Of a DNA stretch of 64,000 bases, positions 34,276 through 48,179 are shown piece after piece. The DNA comes from Amphirosellinia nigrospora (lineage: Eukaryota > Ascomycota > Sordariomycetes > Xylariales > Xylariaceae): assembly GCA_004123355.1 (NCBI GenBank), contig SCHM01000007.1, positions 992,001 to 1,056,000 of the forward strand. Reading direction: 5' to 3'. The notes beneath the pieces are model-generated. The model saw only the letters and a list, made by a program, of their open reading frames with translations, searched no databases and was not told where the DNA came from. Within the stretch, counting starts at the first letter, position 1. Every line of letters begins with the position of its first letter. A program made the position numbers and the translations under genes.

Positions 34276-37062
34276 AAATTATATTAAATAATATAAATTT
34301 TAAAATATAAATTTTATATTTTTTTTAATAGTTTTTATGTTTTTAGTTTAAAAAATTTTTTTAAGTTTATAGCAAAAATATTAAAATTATATTAATATAT
34401 TAACTAAAATAAAGAAATTGCCTATAAACAAATAATTAAATTAGCAATTAAATAAATATCATAAAAAAATTAATAGCTTTAAACTTATAATAATAAGCCT
34501 AGTTTAATATATATAAGCGAACGTTTATAATAAAACTGCTATTATTATTATAATAAAAAAAGTTTATATAATAAAATAATTAAAAATTAATATAAAAAAC
34601 GTAGTAAATTATACTATATTATTATTATATTATATTAATAAAATAAAAAATAATTATTAAAAATATATTATTAAAAAAATAATAAAAATAAAATCAAACG
34701 TTTTTTTTTAAATAAAATATACTAATATATATATTTTAAAGCTTAATTAATTAATATTTAACGCTATAAAAGCATAGCAAACTATTTATTAAGCTATTAT
34801 ATATATATATTTTTTTAAGACTATTATATTTTATATATTTAGTTTTTTTCATTAAATTAGTTATAATACCCTTCCCTACCCATTAAAGGGCTAGTTTTAA
34901 AATATAAATATAAATAAATATATATTTATAACTTATTATACAATTATTTAAATAGTTAATAAATAAAATTTAAATAAATAGTTTAAACCTTAATAATATA
35001 TTATTATACTTATTAAACATTTTATTATTATTAGGCGTTAGTAGCGCTAAAAAAGTAAGCTATAAATTAAGCTTTTAAATTAAAAATAAAATAAAACAAA
35101 AGTTTATATATAACTTTTTTTTATAGCTTTCGATCTTTTTATGCTTTTTTTTACTTTTTAGCTATTAATTTAATAAGCTAGTTAAGTTTTTTGCTTAATA
35201 ATTTTATTTAACTTTTATTAAAAAGTATTAGCTTATTTATTAATATATAGTTTTAAAATATAATTAATAAATTGTTTTAATAAAAAATATATAAATTATT
35301 ATATAAAGTTATTTGCCGGCTTAAAAACCGTTTATTCGGAAATAATATTTTTAATAATAAATTAAAATCGATATATTAATTAGCTACTTTAATCTTTAGT
35401 TATTAACGAAAAGTTGTTTTTATTATAATAATAAACTTATTAAAAAATATAAATATTTTAACCTAAATATAAATAGCCGGCAATTAATTTATAGCGGCAT
35501 TTTTTGGCATTTATATATTGCTAAAAATTTTAATCAAATTAGTAAGTTTTATTATAATATATTTCGCGGCGTAATTATAAATATTATTATTTTTTAAAAA
35601 CTAATAATATATCAATATAGCTATATTTTAACTTTAATATTTAAAACAATTTTAATTAGGTTAATATTATCGACTTTAATAAAAAACTTAAAGCTAAAAA
35701 TAATAATTTTTTTTGCTATAGTTTAGCGCTAAATTAAAAAATACTTTAAAATAAGATCTTTATTATTTATAAACTAAGAATATAAAAGCCTATTAATTAT
35801 CCGATAATAAGTACTTTTTATTTTATTTATATTTTTATATTAATATTATTATTTAAATTAATATTTAGTATAATTAGCTGCTTTTTTAATATTTTAAAAA
35901 TATATAGTTTTTAATATAAAAACTATAAAAATAAATTAGCTTAAGTTATTAGCTATTTATAAAGCTTTTTTAGTATATTTTTATAAAATATTCCTAAAGC
36001 TATAATATTTCTTATTATATTTTCGTAATATTAAATAACTTAGTTTTAAAGCTTATAATAATTTTTTATTATATATATTAAAAGAAAAATAATTTTAGCT
36101 ATAAAATTTAATATAATATAATTATTTTTAGTACTTATAGTTATTTTTTTAATAGTTTTATTAATTTTGCCGACTATATAAAACAGCTAAAATTAATAAA
36201 TATATCGATATCTTAGAAAGACTATTTAATATATTTAGTTATTTAGCTATAGAACTAATAAATTTATTTATTAAATAATAAATAGTTTTTTCGTTATTTT
36301 TTCCCTATTTTTATTGTTTTAATTAAAAATCTTTTTGTTAATATTATTATTAAATATATTTTAAACAAACTTTTTGCTAAACGTTTTATTTTATAAAGTT
36401 TAAAGTTGTTTTAAATAAAATAATTATATATTTTTCGCTTTTTAAAGTTTAATAGTTTATTCTTTATAATATTAATAGTTAAAGCATATTAATATTAATA
36501 AATAATAATACCTTAATTCAATATATATTTTAAATATATTTTAAGCAGCTTTATTTTTATATTTATTTAAATAAATAGTTTTAATAATATTTTTTGAGCA
36601 ATAATAATAACTTTTTTATTATATTTATTAATCTATTAAATAATTCGTACATTATATGTTTTTATTATATTAGTTTTAATATTTAGTTTATTTTTTATAT
36701 TATATTTAAAAGCTTATATTTATAGCCGGTTTTGCTTTAATTGCTTTTAAAGTATTATTTTTATCGCTATTATTATTAAAAATAATAAACGGTTGCTTCG
36801 ATTATAATAAATTTATTATTATTAAAAAAACCAAAAAAAAACTTTAATAGTATAAAAATAATTATATTTAAATATAAAGCAATAATTATTATAATAAAAA
36901 TAAAAAAAATAATAATAATAAAAATAAATTTTTTTATTATTTTAAAATACAACTAGTTTTAATTTTATTATTATTTTACCGATTTTAATATAAATAAATA
37001 TTTTCGGAATACTTATTAAAAATTATATTATTACGTATAACCGTCCGTAAATAACATTATAA

Positions 37063-37714
37063 GCGTAGCTATTTTTATAGTAAAACTTAACCAGATTTTA
37101 GTTTAATAAAATTTTTTTATTTATTGCTTTTAAATATAATATAATTAGTTTTATATATTTTATTAATATTATATATTATTTAGGCCTTATAATATGACAA
37201 GCTATATAAATTGAATCGTAATAAATTAAATTATAATAATTACTTAAAATATATTTATATTATAGTTATTAAGTACGGCTTAATATTTATAGCAAATAAT
37301 GCTTACTAAATTATTTTATTTTAACTTTAGCTACTTAAATCATATATAAAATCTTTATATTAGCTTATTAACTAAGGCTTAAATATTAATTATTAGTAGC
37401 TTATTTATAATAATAATATATAGTAAAAATAATATATTTTTATAAAGAAAAGCTTAAACTAATAAAATATAAAAATAAATGAAAAAAATAATAAAAAAAG
37501 TAGCTTATAACCAGGGTTATTTGTTGTTTTTAGTTTATTAATAACTAATATATAGCTAAAAAAACCTGCTAGTTTAGCTTATTATAATAAATATTTAATT
37601 TTATAAACAGTTTATCGCGCGGAAATAATCTATCGTTAATTAAAAACTATTTAATATATATAAACAATTAATAATTCGTGTATATATATATATTATTATT
37701 ATAACATCATAACG
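37063..37714. repeat. Old insertion of about 650 bp specific to repeat copy A
   Basis: Copy B reads continuously across the site (near 57790), where copy A has about 650 bp between two ATTATA sequences. The ATTATA copies could be target duplications. The insert is AT-rich and unrecognisable. Confidence 0.45.
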
Positions 37715-38118
37715 TATTATATATTTTTCCTAATATTTCGGCTATAATCTTTAAACTTTTAAGTTCATAAACAAAAATTTTAAACTAAAAATAAAAAATA
37801 AAAACTATTACTTTAAGCTAATATATTATAATTATACGCGCCTATAATACGCTTTTATTATTATAAACGTAACTAATATTATTTAAGCAATAAAAATACT
37901 TAAAATATAAATTATTAGCTATAAAGTTATTATAGCCTATTAAACCTTTAAAATATAAACTTAAAAAACAATTTAAAACTAAAAATTTTAAATATTAAAT
38001 TAATTTTCTTTAGTTATAAATATAATACTATAAAAATAAAGTAGTTATTATACTAAATATTTTATTATTTATAAAAATTTAATCCTATTCGAGTTAAAAT
38101 TATAATATATTAAATATT

Positions 38119-38337
38119 TGATATGGTGAAGTATGGGTAGAATTTGTATATTGAAAAGAGATGGAGACGAAGTCTCCAGATCTATGTGAATTCTACCGGT
38201 CTAAATAATATTTGTGTGTGTGTGTGTGTGTGGCGAAGCCACACGCACAGACCAGGCGACAGCCTCGCGGTGGCTGGTGCGTGCCCGCCAGGGCGAGTGT
38301 GTGCGCGTACCCGCACACCCCTTGCCCGCGCGTATCA
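38119..38337. mobile_element. Solo LTR, target duplication ATATT
   Basis: The 219-bp unit begins TGATATGGTGAAG and ends CGCGTATCA (termini TGATA/TATCA), flanked by ATATT at 38114-38118 and 38338-38342. It has a GT-dinucleotide run (about 38213-38232) followed by CGAAGCCACACGCAC. A related 148-bp copy is at 48822-48969. A 67-codon open frame inside it has no protein features. Confidence 0.85.
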
Positions 38338-40489
38338 ATATTATTAAATATTATAAGCTTAATAACAAAATCGTTAGCTAAAATATAAAGCTAAAGCTTA
38401 TTTATATTTATTTAAACGTATAAAAAATATTATTATGTTCTAATATAAATTTTAATTTAAAAATGTTTAACTATTATTTAGTAAATAATAGCGTTATAAG
38501 ATTACCCGGTTAGATAACTATAAAAACTAATTATTTAAATTAATAGTTCTTTTTATATTAAGCTAAATTACTATTATAATAAAGCTTAAAAATACAGTTT
38601 TAGCTAAATTTTAAAAAAAGAAAAATAAAACATATTATATATAAAAACTAATAATTATTATTATTACCTAGCTATTATTACCTAGTTATATTAAAGATTT
38701 TAAAATATTACGGGCGTAAAAACGTCTTGCGCAACTTATACTTATTATCGAACACTTTATTTACTTTACCGAATACAACTTAAACCTTTAAAACTAATTA
38801 ATATAACTTAACTAAATAATAAAATAATTACTTATTTACGCTATATTTAAATATTTGCCTAAAAATAAATATTAAATATTATAATATTTTATTAATTCGT
38901 AACTAATAGTTTATATATACTACGTATAGCTTAATAACTAATATATTATTAAGAATTATACTATATTAATTAATACATAATATAATACTATATAAAGTTA
39001 TATATAAAGCTCGCAAAATATTATTTTATAAAGCTAAAATAGTTATACGAAATTATTATAAGTTTTAAAAATAAATATTAAACTAAACTTAAATACTAAA
39101 ATATTTAAGCTAGCTTTAATATAATAAAACAAAAAATAATATAAAAATCTTAAAGTTTATCACGACTTAAAATTTAATATAAAATTATTGTAAATTTTAA
39201 AAATAAATACTAAACTAAACTCGAATATTAAAATATTTAAGCTAGTTTTAAAATAATAAAACAAAAAATAGTATAGAAGTTTTAAAGCTTATTACTACTT
39301 AAAAATTAGCCTATATGCTAAGCTATAAATCTAGTATTTTAAATACTAAAAGTTTAATATGCTTTACTTTAAGATTATATAACTTAATTGTGTATCTATA
39401 TTTTAAGTTATATAACGTTATATATTAAATATAATATTATATTATAAATAAAAGGTTTTAATGCTTTATGTTTAATAGCTATATATTTATATATTTAATT
39501 TGTTTTATAATATATCGCGCTATATAAAATACTATAAGAATAGTATAGCTAACTTATTATTTAAGTATTTAACTTATTTATTAATTAGTTTAATAAACAA
39601 ATAATTAATAATTAAGCTTAAAGTCAAAAATTATATATTATAACATAAAATAAATTAAATGTTTTTAGCTTTATATTATATATATTTTTTTTAATATATA
39701 GCTATATATAATTTAAACTAATTAGTTATTAAGCATTGTTTAATAAACAGAAATAATAAAAATATTTTAATAGCTAAACTTAATTAAAATAATAAAATAA
39801 AGAAAAATTATGGGGATATTTTAATATATAAAAATAATTAAAATATTTTAATATATCAAAATATTAAAACATTTTAATATACGAAAAGAATTAAAATATT
39901 TAACGTACTATTATAATTTATATAAAAATAAGGTATAAATATTATTATATAAAAAACTAGTAAAATTATTTCTATAGGCTTTATATAACTATATAGCTAT
40001 ATATAAAAAGTTTTTTTATTTAACTAATCTTTAATCTTTTTTTAGTACGCACGAAAATAATTAGGACATTTTAACCCACGGACTTTAGTTATTTATTATA
40101 ATTCGAACTATATAATATAATTATTTATAAGCTTTAGCGGCTATTAATTTTTCTTATATTAATTTAAATAAATTATAAAACAGCAAACTAGCTAATAAAT
40201 AGCTTTTATAAAACTTTTATGTTTAAAACTTAACTTATATAAAAAAAACTTCGGATAAAAAAACAAAAGTTTTTTAAATACTACTGCTATAAACTAAGCT
40301 AAATATTAAGTTTATATTACTAACGTTATAATATATTAATAAAGCTTGGACGGATAAATATTTTAATTATATTTAAAATAATTTAAAATTTAAACATTGT
40401 AGTTAAAAATTATATAACGTTTATATATTATTTTGCTATTAATTTTAAAACTTATTAAATAGTTTATTTAAATAATTTATTATTATTAT

Positions 40490-40890
40490 TTATTTTTATA
40501 TACTATTTTCGATTATTGTTTAAACGTTACTATTTTAATTACTATTTAAATATTGTTATTTTAATTATTATTTTTAATTACTATTTAAATATTGCTATTT
40601 TAATTATTATTTTTAATTATTATTTAAATATTTTATTTTAATTATTATTTTCAATCATTATTTAAATATCGCTGTTTAATTACTATTTTTAATTACTATT
40701 TAAATATCGCTATTAAAATTATTATTTTTAATTACTATCTAAATATTATTGTTTTAATTACTATTTTTAATCACTGTTTAAATATTGCTATTTTAATTAC
40801 TATTGTTAATTATTGTTTAAATATCGCTATTAAGATTACTATTTTTAATTCTTCTTTAAATATCGCTATTAAAGCGTTATTATTTTAAAT
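40490..40890. repeat. AT-rich minisatellite, units near 40-48 bp
   Basis: Units of the form ACTATTTAAATATTGCTATTT with TTAATTATTATTTTTAATT repeat about eight times. The few C and G positions vary between units by transitions. Confidence 0.7.
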
Positions 40891-41149
40891 ATTATTTTTT
40901 TTACTATTTAAGTAATATTACCTACGTATATTGTTCTTTTTTACTATTATTGCCCTTTATTTATTGCTTTTATTCGACTTATACCTTTAAAACTATAATA
41001 TTTAAACCTAAAACTTGGCCAAACAATATACTTATTAAATAGTTAGTTATTTTAAGCTTACTAAAAGATTTTAATTTAGAAGTTTTATTATTAGATTTAA
41101 AATATACTAAAAATTTAACTATAATCTATAAAATAATAATTTAGATATA

Positions 41150-41240
41150 AATAACGAAAATATAAAAAACGAAATATAAACAACGAAAATATAAATAACG
41201 AAAATATAAACAATAAAAATATAAATAATAAAATAAAATT
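41150..41240. repeat. Short tandem repeat GAAAATATAAA(C/T)AAC
   Basis: About five units of 15-16 bp with C/T alternation. Confidence 0.65.
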
Positions 41241-42613
41241 ATTAATAGTAACGATAATAAAACTATTAACAATAAAATTAGCAAAACGAAAAAAATTAGC
41301 TTAAAATAATAAATAATAAATTAAATAAATAAAAATATTATTTAAATAATATATTATATAATAATAACTTATAGCTATTTAAATGTTACTATTAAAAAAT
41401 ACTAAATTTAACCTTAAATAATTTTAACTAAAAATAATATTTATTTAAAACAATAATAAATATTAATAATATAAAAAATATATAGTTTTAATAAGCTAAA
41501 AATAAATATAAAAAAATAACGAAATATTAAGGCTCCTAAATTTTATAACAATATTTTATAGAAAAAAAAATATTTTAATATTATTTTTAAAATTTTATAT
41601 AACTTTTCTACTAATATTTTAACTAAACTACTAGCAAAAAAGTAAATAAAAAAAGCGTACCTCGAAAAAAACATTATTAATAACTTTTTAATATATATTT
41701 AGCTTATTTTTAAAAAAAACATAGTATTAAAATTAACTAAATTATTAACTACGAAAAAATTACTAATATATATTATTTTTTTATTAATTTTACTAAAGTT
41801 AATATATTTAAATAATTATTAAACTTAATATACAATATAAATTCGATTATAACGTATAGAAAAACTGTTTAATAATTTTATAAAACTTTAAAAACTAATT
41901 TATAATAATATTATAAATTATTAAAAAAGTTTTTAAGTTTAAAAAACTTTATATTTTAGTAGTTTTATTTTTATTATTGCTAGCGCTATAAAACGCTCGA
42001 TTAACATTAATTTTTAAGCTAAAATTTAATAATTTTTAATTATTTTTTATATAGGATTTAATAAACCCCGAAAGTTTTCTAAAGCTTATTATTAAACTTA
42101 ATATGTTTTATATAAAATAATATATAAAACCTAAAATAATATAAGTATTTTTTTTTATAACTTAATATTTAATCAATAGTTATATAATAAATATTTTTAT
42201 ATTTTTAAAATTATTTATAATTTAAGCTTTTTTTAGTTTATATATATTTTTTTAGCTATTTTATTTAAACGTCATATTTTTTATTTAATTTTTTTAATAA
42301 TAAACTTTATATTTTATATAATTTTTAGGTTTATTTAAAAATTAGAAATTATTTTTAAACTTAAAAAAAATTTATAATAAAATATATTTTTTAAAAACTT
42401 ATAAAAACTTTTTTAAATTATAAATTATTTAAACAATAGCTTCTTTATAATATAATAATTTAATAAGTTCGGACAATTAAAACGTTTTTAAAGTTTAAAA
42501 ATAATATAATATATTATAATTTTTAATATATAATAAGAAATAACTTAAATTCAAATAATATAAATAATTTTTTATTTTTAATAAATAATATTAATTTAAT
42601 ATAATAAATATTA

Positions 42614-42969
42614 TGTGACGGACTAGCCCCACTTTAACCAGAACACGCCAGCCTTGCTGGCCTGCTCAGGTAGAACCAGAGCACGCCAACCTGGCTGGCC
42701 TGCTCAGGTAGAAACAGAGCATACGGAACGTATTGGTAAGCTCGGGTATACCTAAGCCCGTCAACGGGCTTGGTGGGCTCTGTTAGCCCTGAGCGGGTCA
42801 ACTATATTCCGTGTGCGCACATATATATAAACATAAAACTGCAGACTAGATTCTATAGTTGAACTTAATCTATTAGATCTTCTGAAACTACTCTGGTACG
42901 CTCACTTGTATACGCACTGGTTCAATCCCTCTGTTAGAATAAGCTGCAAAAGTACGCTAGTATTTTACA
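42614..42969 (+). mobile_element. Probable solo LTR with an internal 40-bp duplication
   Basis: The 356-bp GC-balanced island begins TGTGACGG and ends TATTTTACA. Its flanks TATTA (42609-42613) and TAATA (42970-42974) match at four of five positions, so the ends are probable rather than proven. A unit running from CCAGA(A/G)CACGCCA to GCTGGCCTGCTCAGGTAGAA is duplicated in tandem (about 42639-42720). A TATATATAAACATAAA run near 42823 could be the LTR promoter and gives the plus orientation. Confidence 0.65.
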
Positions 42970-42974
42970 TAATA

Positions 42975-43902
42975 ATAATTTGTTTTAAAACTTAATTATA
43001 AATTTTGCCCCAAGTTTAAATATTTTTTAAAAATATTATTTTAATCGAAATATAATAGCCGATTTTTAAGCTATTTATAAAAACAAATAGCTTTAAAATG
43101 CTTTAATTTAATAAGTTTTTAGTTATAACTATTTTGAAAAAAATATAATAACCGATTAGTTTTATTTTTATAAAAAATTAGCTATTATTAATAAATATTA
43201 AAATATAAACGTTTAATATAGCAGTAAAAAGCTTATTTTTAAGCTTTTTAAAATGTCTGGCTATTATTTTAATATATGCTAATTTATATATAAAGCTAAA
43301 AGCTTTAGTTTTAAAACAAGTTTAGTTTAAATAAATTAAATTATAGTTAGTTAAAAATATTAAATAATAAATCGTTAATAGCGTAAATTTTTTACGCTGA
43401 AAAAAAAGTATTTTATAGCTTTTTTCTAATAAAACTTTTATACTAATAAATATTTAACGTAGTTATATTATAGCTAAATAATAGCTTAACTAATATAAAT
43501 ATTAAAACTTATATAATTAACGTTTTAATTGCTTATTATAAAGTTTAAAAACTTTTAATAATTAAATTAATTAATTCCTAACGACTTTTTTATTATATAT
43601 TAAAAATAATAAAAAGAAAAAAAAAAGGAAAAAAAAAATATAAATAAAATAATAACAAAAACTAAGCAAAAAGTTTAGTAAAGTTAATATTTATATAAAA
43701 TATAAATAAAAGCAAAAACGTCCGCAAATGCTTTATTTATATTATAAAAGTATTTATAATACTATTAATAAAGCTAGCTTTTAATAATTTATATTTAGAT
43801 TTTTATAATAAAGCTAGCTTAAATAAATATTTAATAAAATATATTTATAACTAATAAAAAATAAAATAAAATAAATATTTATTTATAAAGTTATTTTATA
43901 AA
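42975..43902. other. RIP-degraded AT-rich DNA, no gene
   Basis: No frame or motif readable. Confidence 0.7.
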
Positions 43903-44507
43903 GGCAATTGATACGGGGGCATGAAAAATTGATACGGGGGCATGACCTTAGGGGGGCATGACTTTTATAACCCTTGTTTTAGCTATTTAAAAAATTCCGA
44001 AATATATACACAAAGTACTCGAATTTTTGTTATTTCTCGCTCTATACAATGGTATAACTTAGGGTTTTATAGCCCTAAGTGTGGCTAAGCTATACTTTAA
44101 TTTATATCGAAATTTTGCTAAAAATATAGTTTTTGCAGTTTAGCCACAATTTAAACCATTATTTAAAAAACATGAAAACATAAGAATTTTTGTTATTTTT
44201 CGGGCTATATAACAGTATATAGCTCTAAACTCTAGCCACAAAGGTGGCTAAGATATAATATAAATGCAACGTAATGTAATTAACCGATTTTTTGCTTCAA
44301 GTTGTATATAATAAGTAATATCTCAGCCACACCTAGGGCTAGGGCTACAGACTTTATACCATAAAAGGAGCAAAAGATAACAAAAATTAAGGTGTTTTAA
44401 TTTTAATTTTATGATATTTCAATGTGGCTGATATGTGGCTAAGTAAAAGTCATGCCCCCCTAAAGTCATGCCCCCGTATCAATTCTTCATGCCCCGTATC
44501 AATTGCC
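43903..44507 (+). mobile_element. MITE, second copy, 8-bp target duplication TTTATAAA
   Basis: This 605-bp copy is the reverse complement of 25089-25684, nearly identical and differing mostly by short indels in homopolymers. Both ends carry complete GGCAATTGATAC termini. Flanks are TTTATAAA at 43895-43902 and 44508-44515. The interior has three diverged segments sharing TTGTTAT, CTATA/GGTATA and GTGGCTAAG or GTGGCTGAG motifs. No ORF. Confidence 0.87.
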
Positions 44508-47500
44508 TTTATAAAATAAAATAAAGCTTATAGTTTATATAAAAATTATATATAAAGTTTAAATATAGCAAAAATATATTTTTATTAAAGCTATTTTATA
44601 TTTTATTTTTTTATTTTTATTTTTTTTGTACTATTAAATGCTTATTAAGTTATTAAATTTATTTTTAGCGCTACTGCTATTTATAGTATTATTATACTTA
44701 TTAAGCTATTAAATATTTTTTTTTTTTTAGTAGTAAGCACGAAGTTTTTAAGAATAACGCGTATAATATTAATATTTTTGCTTTTTATGCTATTTAATAT
44801 TATATAGCTTTATTCCCGGCTATTATTAGCGCTTAATATAAAATTTTAAGCTTAATAAATAAGCTGTTTAGCGTAGTTTATTATATTTTTAGCTATTATA
44901 ATAAATTAAATAAAAGCTAAAAAAAATAAGCTTTTCGAGTTTTAAAATAGTAATTATAAACTAATAAAGTTAATTTTTTTATATTATTTTAATAATTATT
45001 TATTATATTATTTTTATAATCGGCTATTATATTATAAATATTATATAAGCTGTTATAACTTACTTTAAATAGTTCGCGATTTATTTTTTCTAAACAAAAA
45101 ATTTATTATTAATATAAAACCTAGGATTAATATTAATGCTTATAATTTTTTTATTAATTTTATTATTTATAAATATATTAAATATTATGCTGTTTTTGCT
45201 ATCGTTATTATTATTAGTTTTATTATTTTTTTTTTTTACTATTATTATTACTATTATTTTTGTTTATTTTTTAGCTTTTTGTTTTTTTTAGCTACTTAAT
45301 ATTAGTAAAAATAAACGTATACCGCGTAGAAAATATCCAAGTATACTTAATATATATATTATAGCCCGTGAATTAGTTTTTCGTATTTTAACAAAAAATA
45401 ACGTTTAATATATAATTTAAATAGCTTTATATTAAATTTTAAAAAAATAGTAAAAATAATAAATATAATATTATAATATTAAAAAAGCTTTTAAAAAAAT
45501 ACTATTATTATAGCTTATCGACCGAATAAAATTTAGGTTATTTTTATAGCAATTAAGGATAGCTACGCTAAAAATATAGCTAAAGTATATAATTAAAGCA
45601 GAAATAAATTTTGTAATTTTAGTAAGCGTGTTATAAATGTTAAATAAGCTTATTTTAGCAAAAAAAGCACTTTTTCCTGTTAATAATAAAACTAAAACCG
45701 CTTATAATTAGCGCTTTAGTAGTTTTGTAACTTTCCGGTTTATATTTATTATTTTAATAACTTTTATTAATAGCTAAGCTTAAACGATTAGTTATTTACG
45801 CTATATTATTAGTAAGCTTTAATTTTTATTTAATATTTAATTGTTTTTTTAAAAGTAGCGCTTAATTAATAAGTTAAGCGATTTAATTGCTATAAAATAA
45901 TTATAGTTAGTTCGAAAAATATAAAGTTCGTATAAGTAGTATTTAAGGCCCTAAGGCAAAAATTAAAAGGTTAGCCGTAAAAAAAGTAGAGTAAAAATAC
46001 GATTCGATATAAATGTTATAAGTATTATAATTAAAGTTATTTTACTAAAAGGATATTAAGTTTATATAAATAAAAAATATTAAATATTTATAAACGGGCT
46101 AATAATAATATATACTTATAAAGGCGTAAAGGGTACTTAACCTAAATATTTTAAAAAACTTGCAAAAGTATATTTAAGTTATTAAGTACGCTTAGCCTGC
46201 TTTTTTTATTGTTATAAAATAGCTTTTGTACTTTTTTTAAACGTATGTTTAATTGCTATATTAAATTAATTCTTTTCTTTTAAGTCCTGAAAATATTATT
46301 TATTGTAAGAATTTTATAGTTAAAAAGTTTTTATTTATTTATAACGTTTTATATTAAGTTAAAAATCTAATAGTAATAATTTGCACTAAAATTTATTAAG
46401 TTTTAATATAAAATTTATTATTATAGTTAATATAGCTTTTTAAATTGCTAAATTAACTAATATAATAAAATTTTCGAAAAAATTATCCGGTTTATATTTT
46501 TTAAAATCTTTATTATCCGAATTAATTTAAATATAAGTTAAATTATTAAAGTTATTTTTTAAATTATTAAAAAGTTCGAAGTTATAATAACTTTTAGGCT
46601 TATAAAAACTAATACTTTAAAAATTAAAGCTTTTAAGCTTACGATAGCTATAATAGCTAATATTATTAATATTAAAACCGTCGGGCTTATTAAAGCTTAT
46701 ATCGTTTTATTTATTGCTTTAAAAATTATTGTTATTTTAATAAGCTTTAAAAGTTTAATTTTTTACTAGTTTTTAAAAGCTTTAAATAATACTAAGATTA
46801 TAAAAAGTAAATTGTTTTTAATAAATATAATTTAAAGTATATTATATAGTATGTATTATAAATTAAATATATATAACTAAAACATATATAATATATTAAT
46901 ATTATTTTTTAATAATATAAATATATTATATTATTTTTATTAATGCTTTCGTTAAATCTATTATTAAGGCTATAGCTAAAATTATTATTAAAGTTATTAT
47001 TAAAATATTATTAAAGCTATTATTAATACTATTATTAATACTTTTATTAATACTATTAGCGGAATTTATTATATTTTTATTTTCATATTTATATTGTTTT
47101 TTATATAATTATAATAGTTAAATATAATTTTAAATAACGAATTTTTTTTAGTTATTATTTTAATAGTTGTTTCGATTATTAATTTAATTTAAAATACGGA
47201 GCTTTTTAACTAATTTTTATAATAAATTTTAGGATAATTTTTAGCGATTTTTAAGATAACTTTTTTAACGACTTTTAAAATAACTTTTAGGATAATTTTC
47301 GGAATAAAATTTTTAATAACTTTCGGGATAACTTTTAGGATAAGTTTCTTAGCGATTTTTAAAATGACTTTTAAAATAAGTTTTTTAGCAACTTTTAGGA
47401 TAATTTCGGGATAAGTTTTTTAGTAATTTTTAAGACAACTTTTAGGATAATTTTTAGGATAGATTTTTTTGCAATTTTTAAGATAACTTTTAAAATAAGT

Positions 47501-48179
47501 TTTTTAGCGACTTTTAAAATAACTTTTAAAATAATTTTTAAAATAAATTTTTAGCGATTTTTTAGTAATTTTTAAAGCAATTTTTAGGATAAATTTTTTA
47601 GCAACTTTTTTAATAACTTTTAAAACAACTTTTAAAATAATTTTTAAGATAGGTTTTTCAATAACTTTTAAAGCAATTTTGAAGATAAATTTTTTAACGA
47701 CTTTTTTAATAATTTTTAAAATAATTTTTAAAATAAATCTTTTAATAACTTTTTAATAACTTTCAAAACAACTTTTAAAATAAATCTTTTAGCAACTTTT
47801 TTAATAATTTTTAAAACAACTTTTAAAATAAATTTTTTAGCGACTTTTTAATAACTTTTAAAATAACTTTTAAGATAAGTTTTTTAGCGACTTTTTTAAT
47901 AACTTTTAGAACGATTTTTAAGATAAGTTTTTTAATAACTTTCTTAACGACTTTCTTAATAACGCTTAAAATAACTTTTAAAATAAGTTTTTTAGCAACT
48001 TTTTAAGTAGCTTTTTTAATTAATATTATAAATTGCTTTTAATAAGAAAAATAAAAAAAATTAAAAGTTTAACTAAAAGTAAATATTATAATATAAAATT
48101 TAAAAGTTACTAATACGTTAATAATAATAAAAAAAAAAAAGGGAAAAAAAAAAAAAAAAAAAAAAAGGAAAAACGGAAA
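44508..48179. other. RIP-degraded AT-rich DNA with a long minisatellite, no gene
   Basis: No reading frame is supported. The main structure is the degenerate repeat at 47180-48010. A- and G-rich homopolymer runs at 48129-48179 precede the second large repeat copy. Confidence 0.7.
47180..48010. repeat. Degenerate minisatellite, units AACTTTTAGGATAA and TTTTTTAGCGA
   Basis: More than 800 bp of short units alternate AACTTTTA(G/A)(G/A)ATAA with a TTTTTTAGC(G/A)A spacer, giving a higher-order period of about 45 bp. Unit variation is mostly G/A, as expected if RIP acted on a tandem array. Confidence 0.75.

Larger units (their letters stand above)
24810..37790. repeat. Large RIP-degraded repeat, copy A
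   Basis: This copy is collinear with 48180-57857 (copy B) in direct orientation. Paired landmarks: ATAAATACACTGCTAC at 24812 with 48189; TTTAGTACGTTTATTT at 25758 with 48541; CCTATAAACAAATAATT at 34420 with 54710; TATAAATAAATATATATTT at 34908 with 55186; AATCTTTAAAC at 37746 with 57829. Net of recent insertions, copy A is longer because it carries extra degraded blocks (about 31640-34275 and 37063-37714). No coding potential survives, so the original element class is unknown. The homology may continue past 37790, where copy B is interrupted. Confidence 0.75.
38343..42608. other. RIP-degraded AT-rich DNA with minisatellites, no gene
   Basis: No reading frame is supported. Structure is limited to the tandem repeats at 40490-40890 and 41150-41240. 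Confidence 0.7.

Noticed and set aside
38144-38347. 67-codon ORF
   Set aside because: It lies inside a solo LTR and reads through a GT dinucleotide repeat.
47180-48010. CRISPR-like array
   Set aside because: Repeats are short, degenerate and without unique spacers, in a eukaryotic RIP context.
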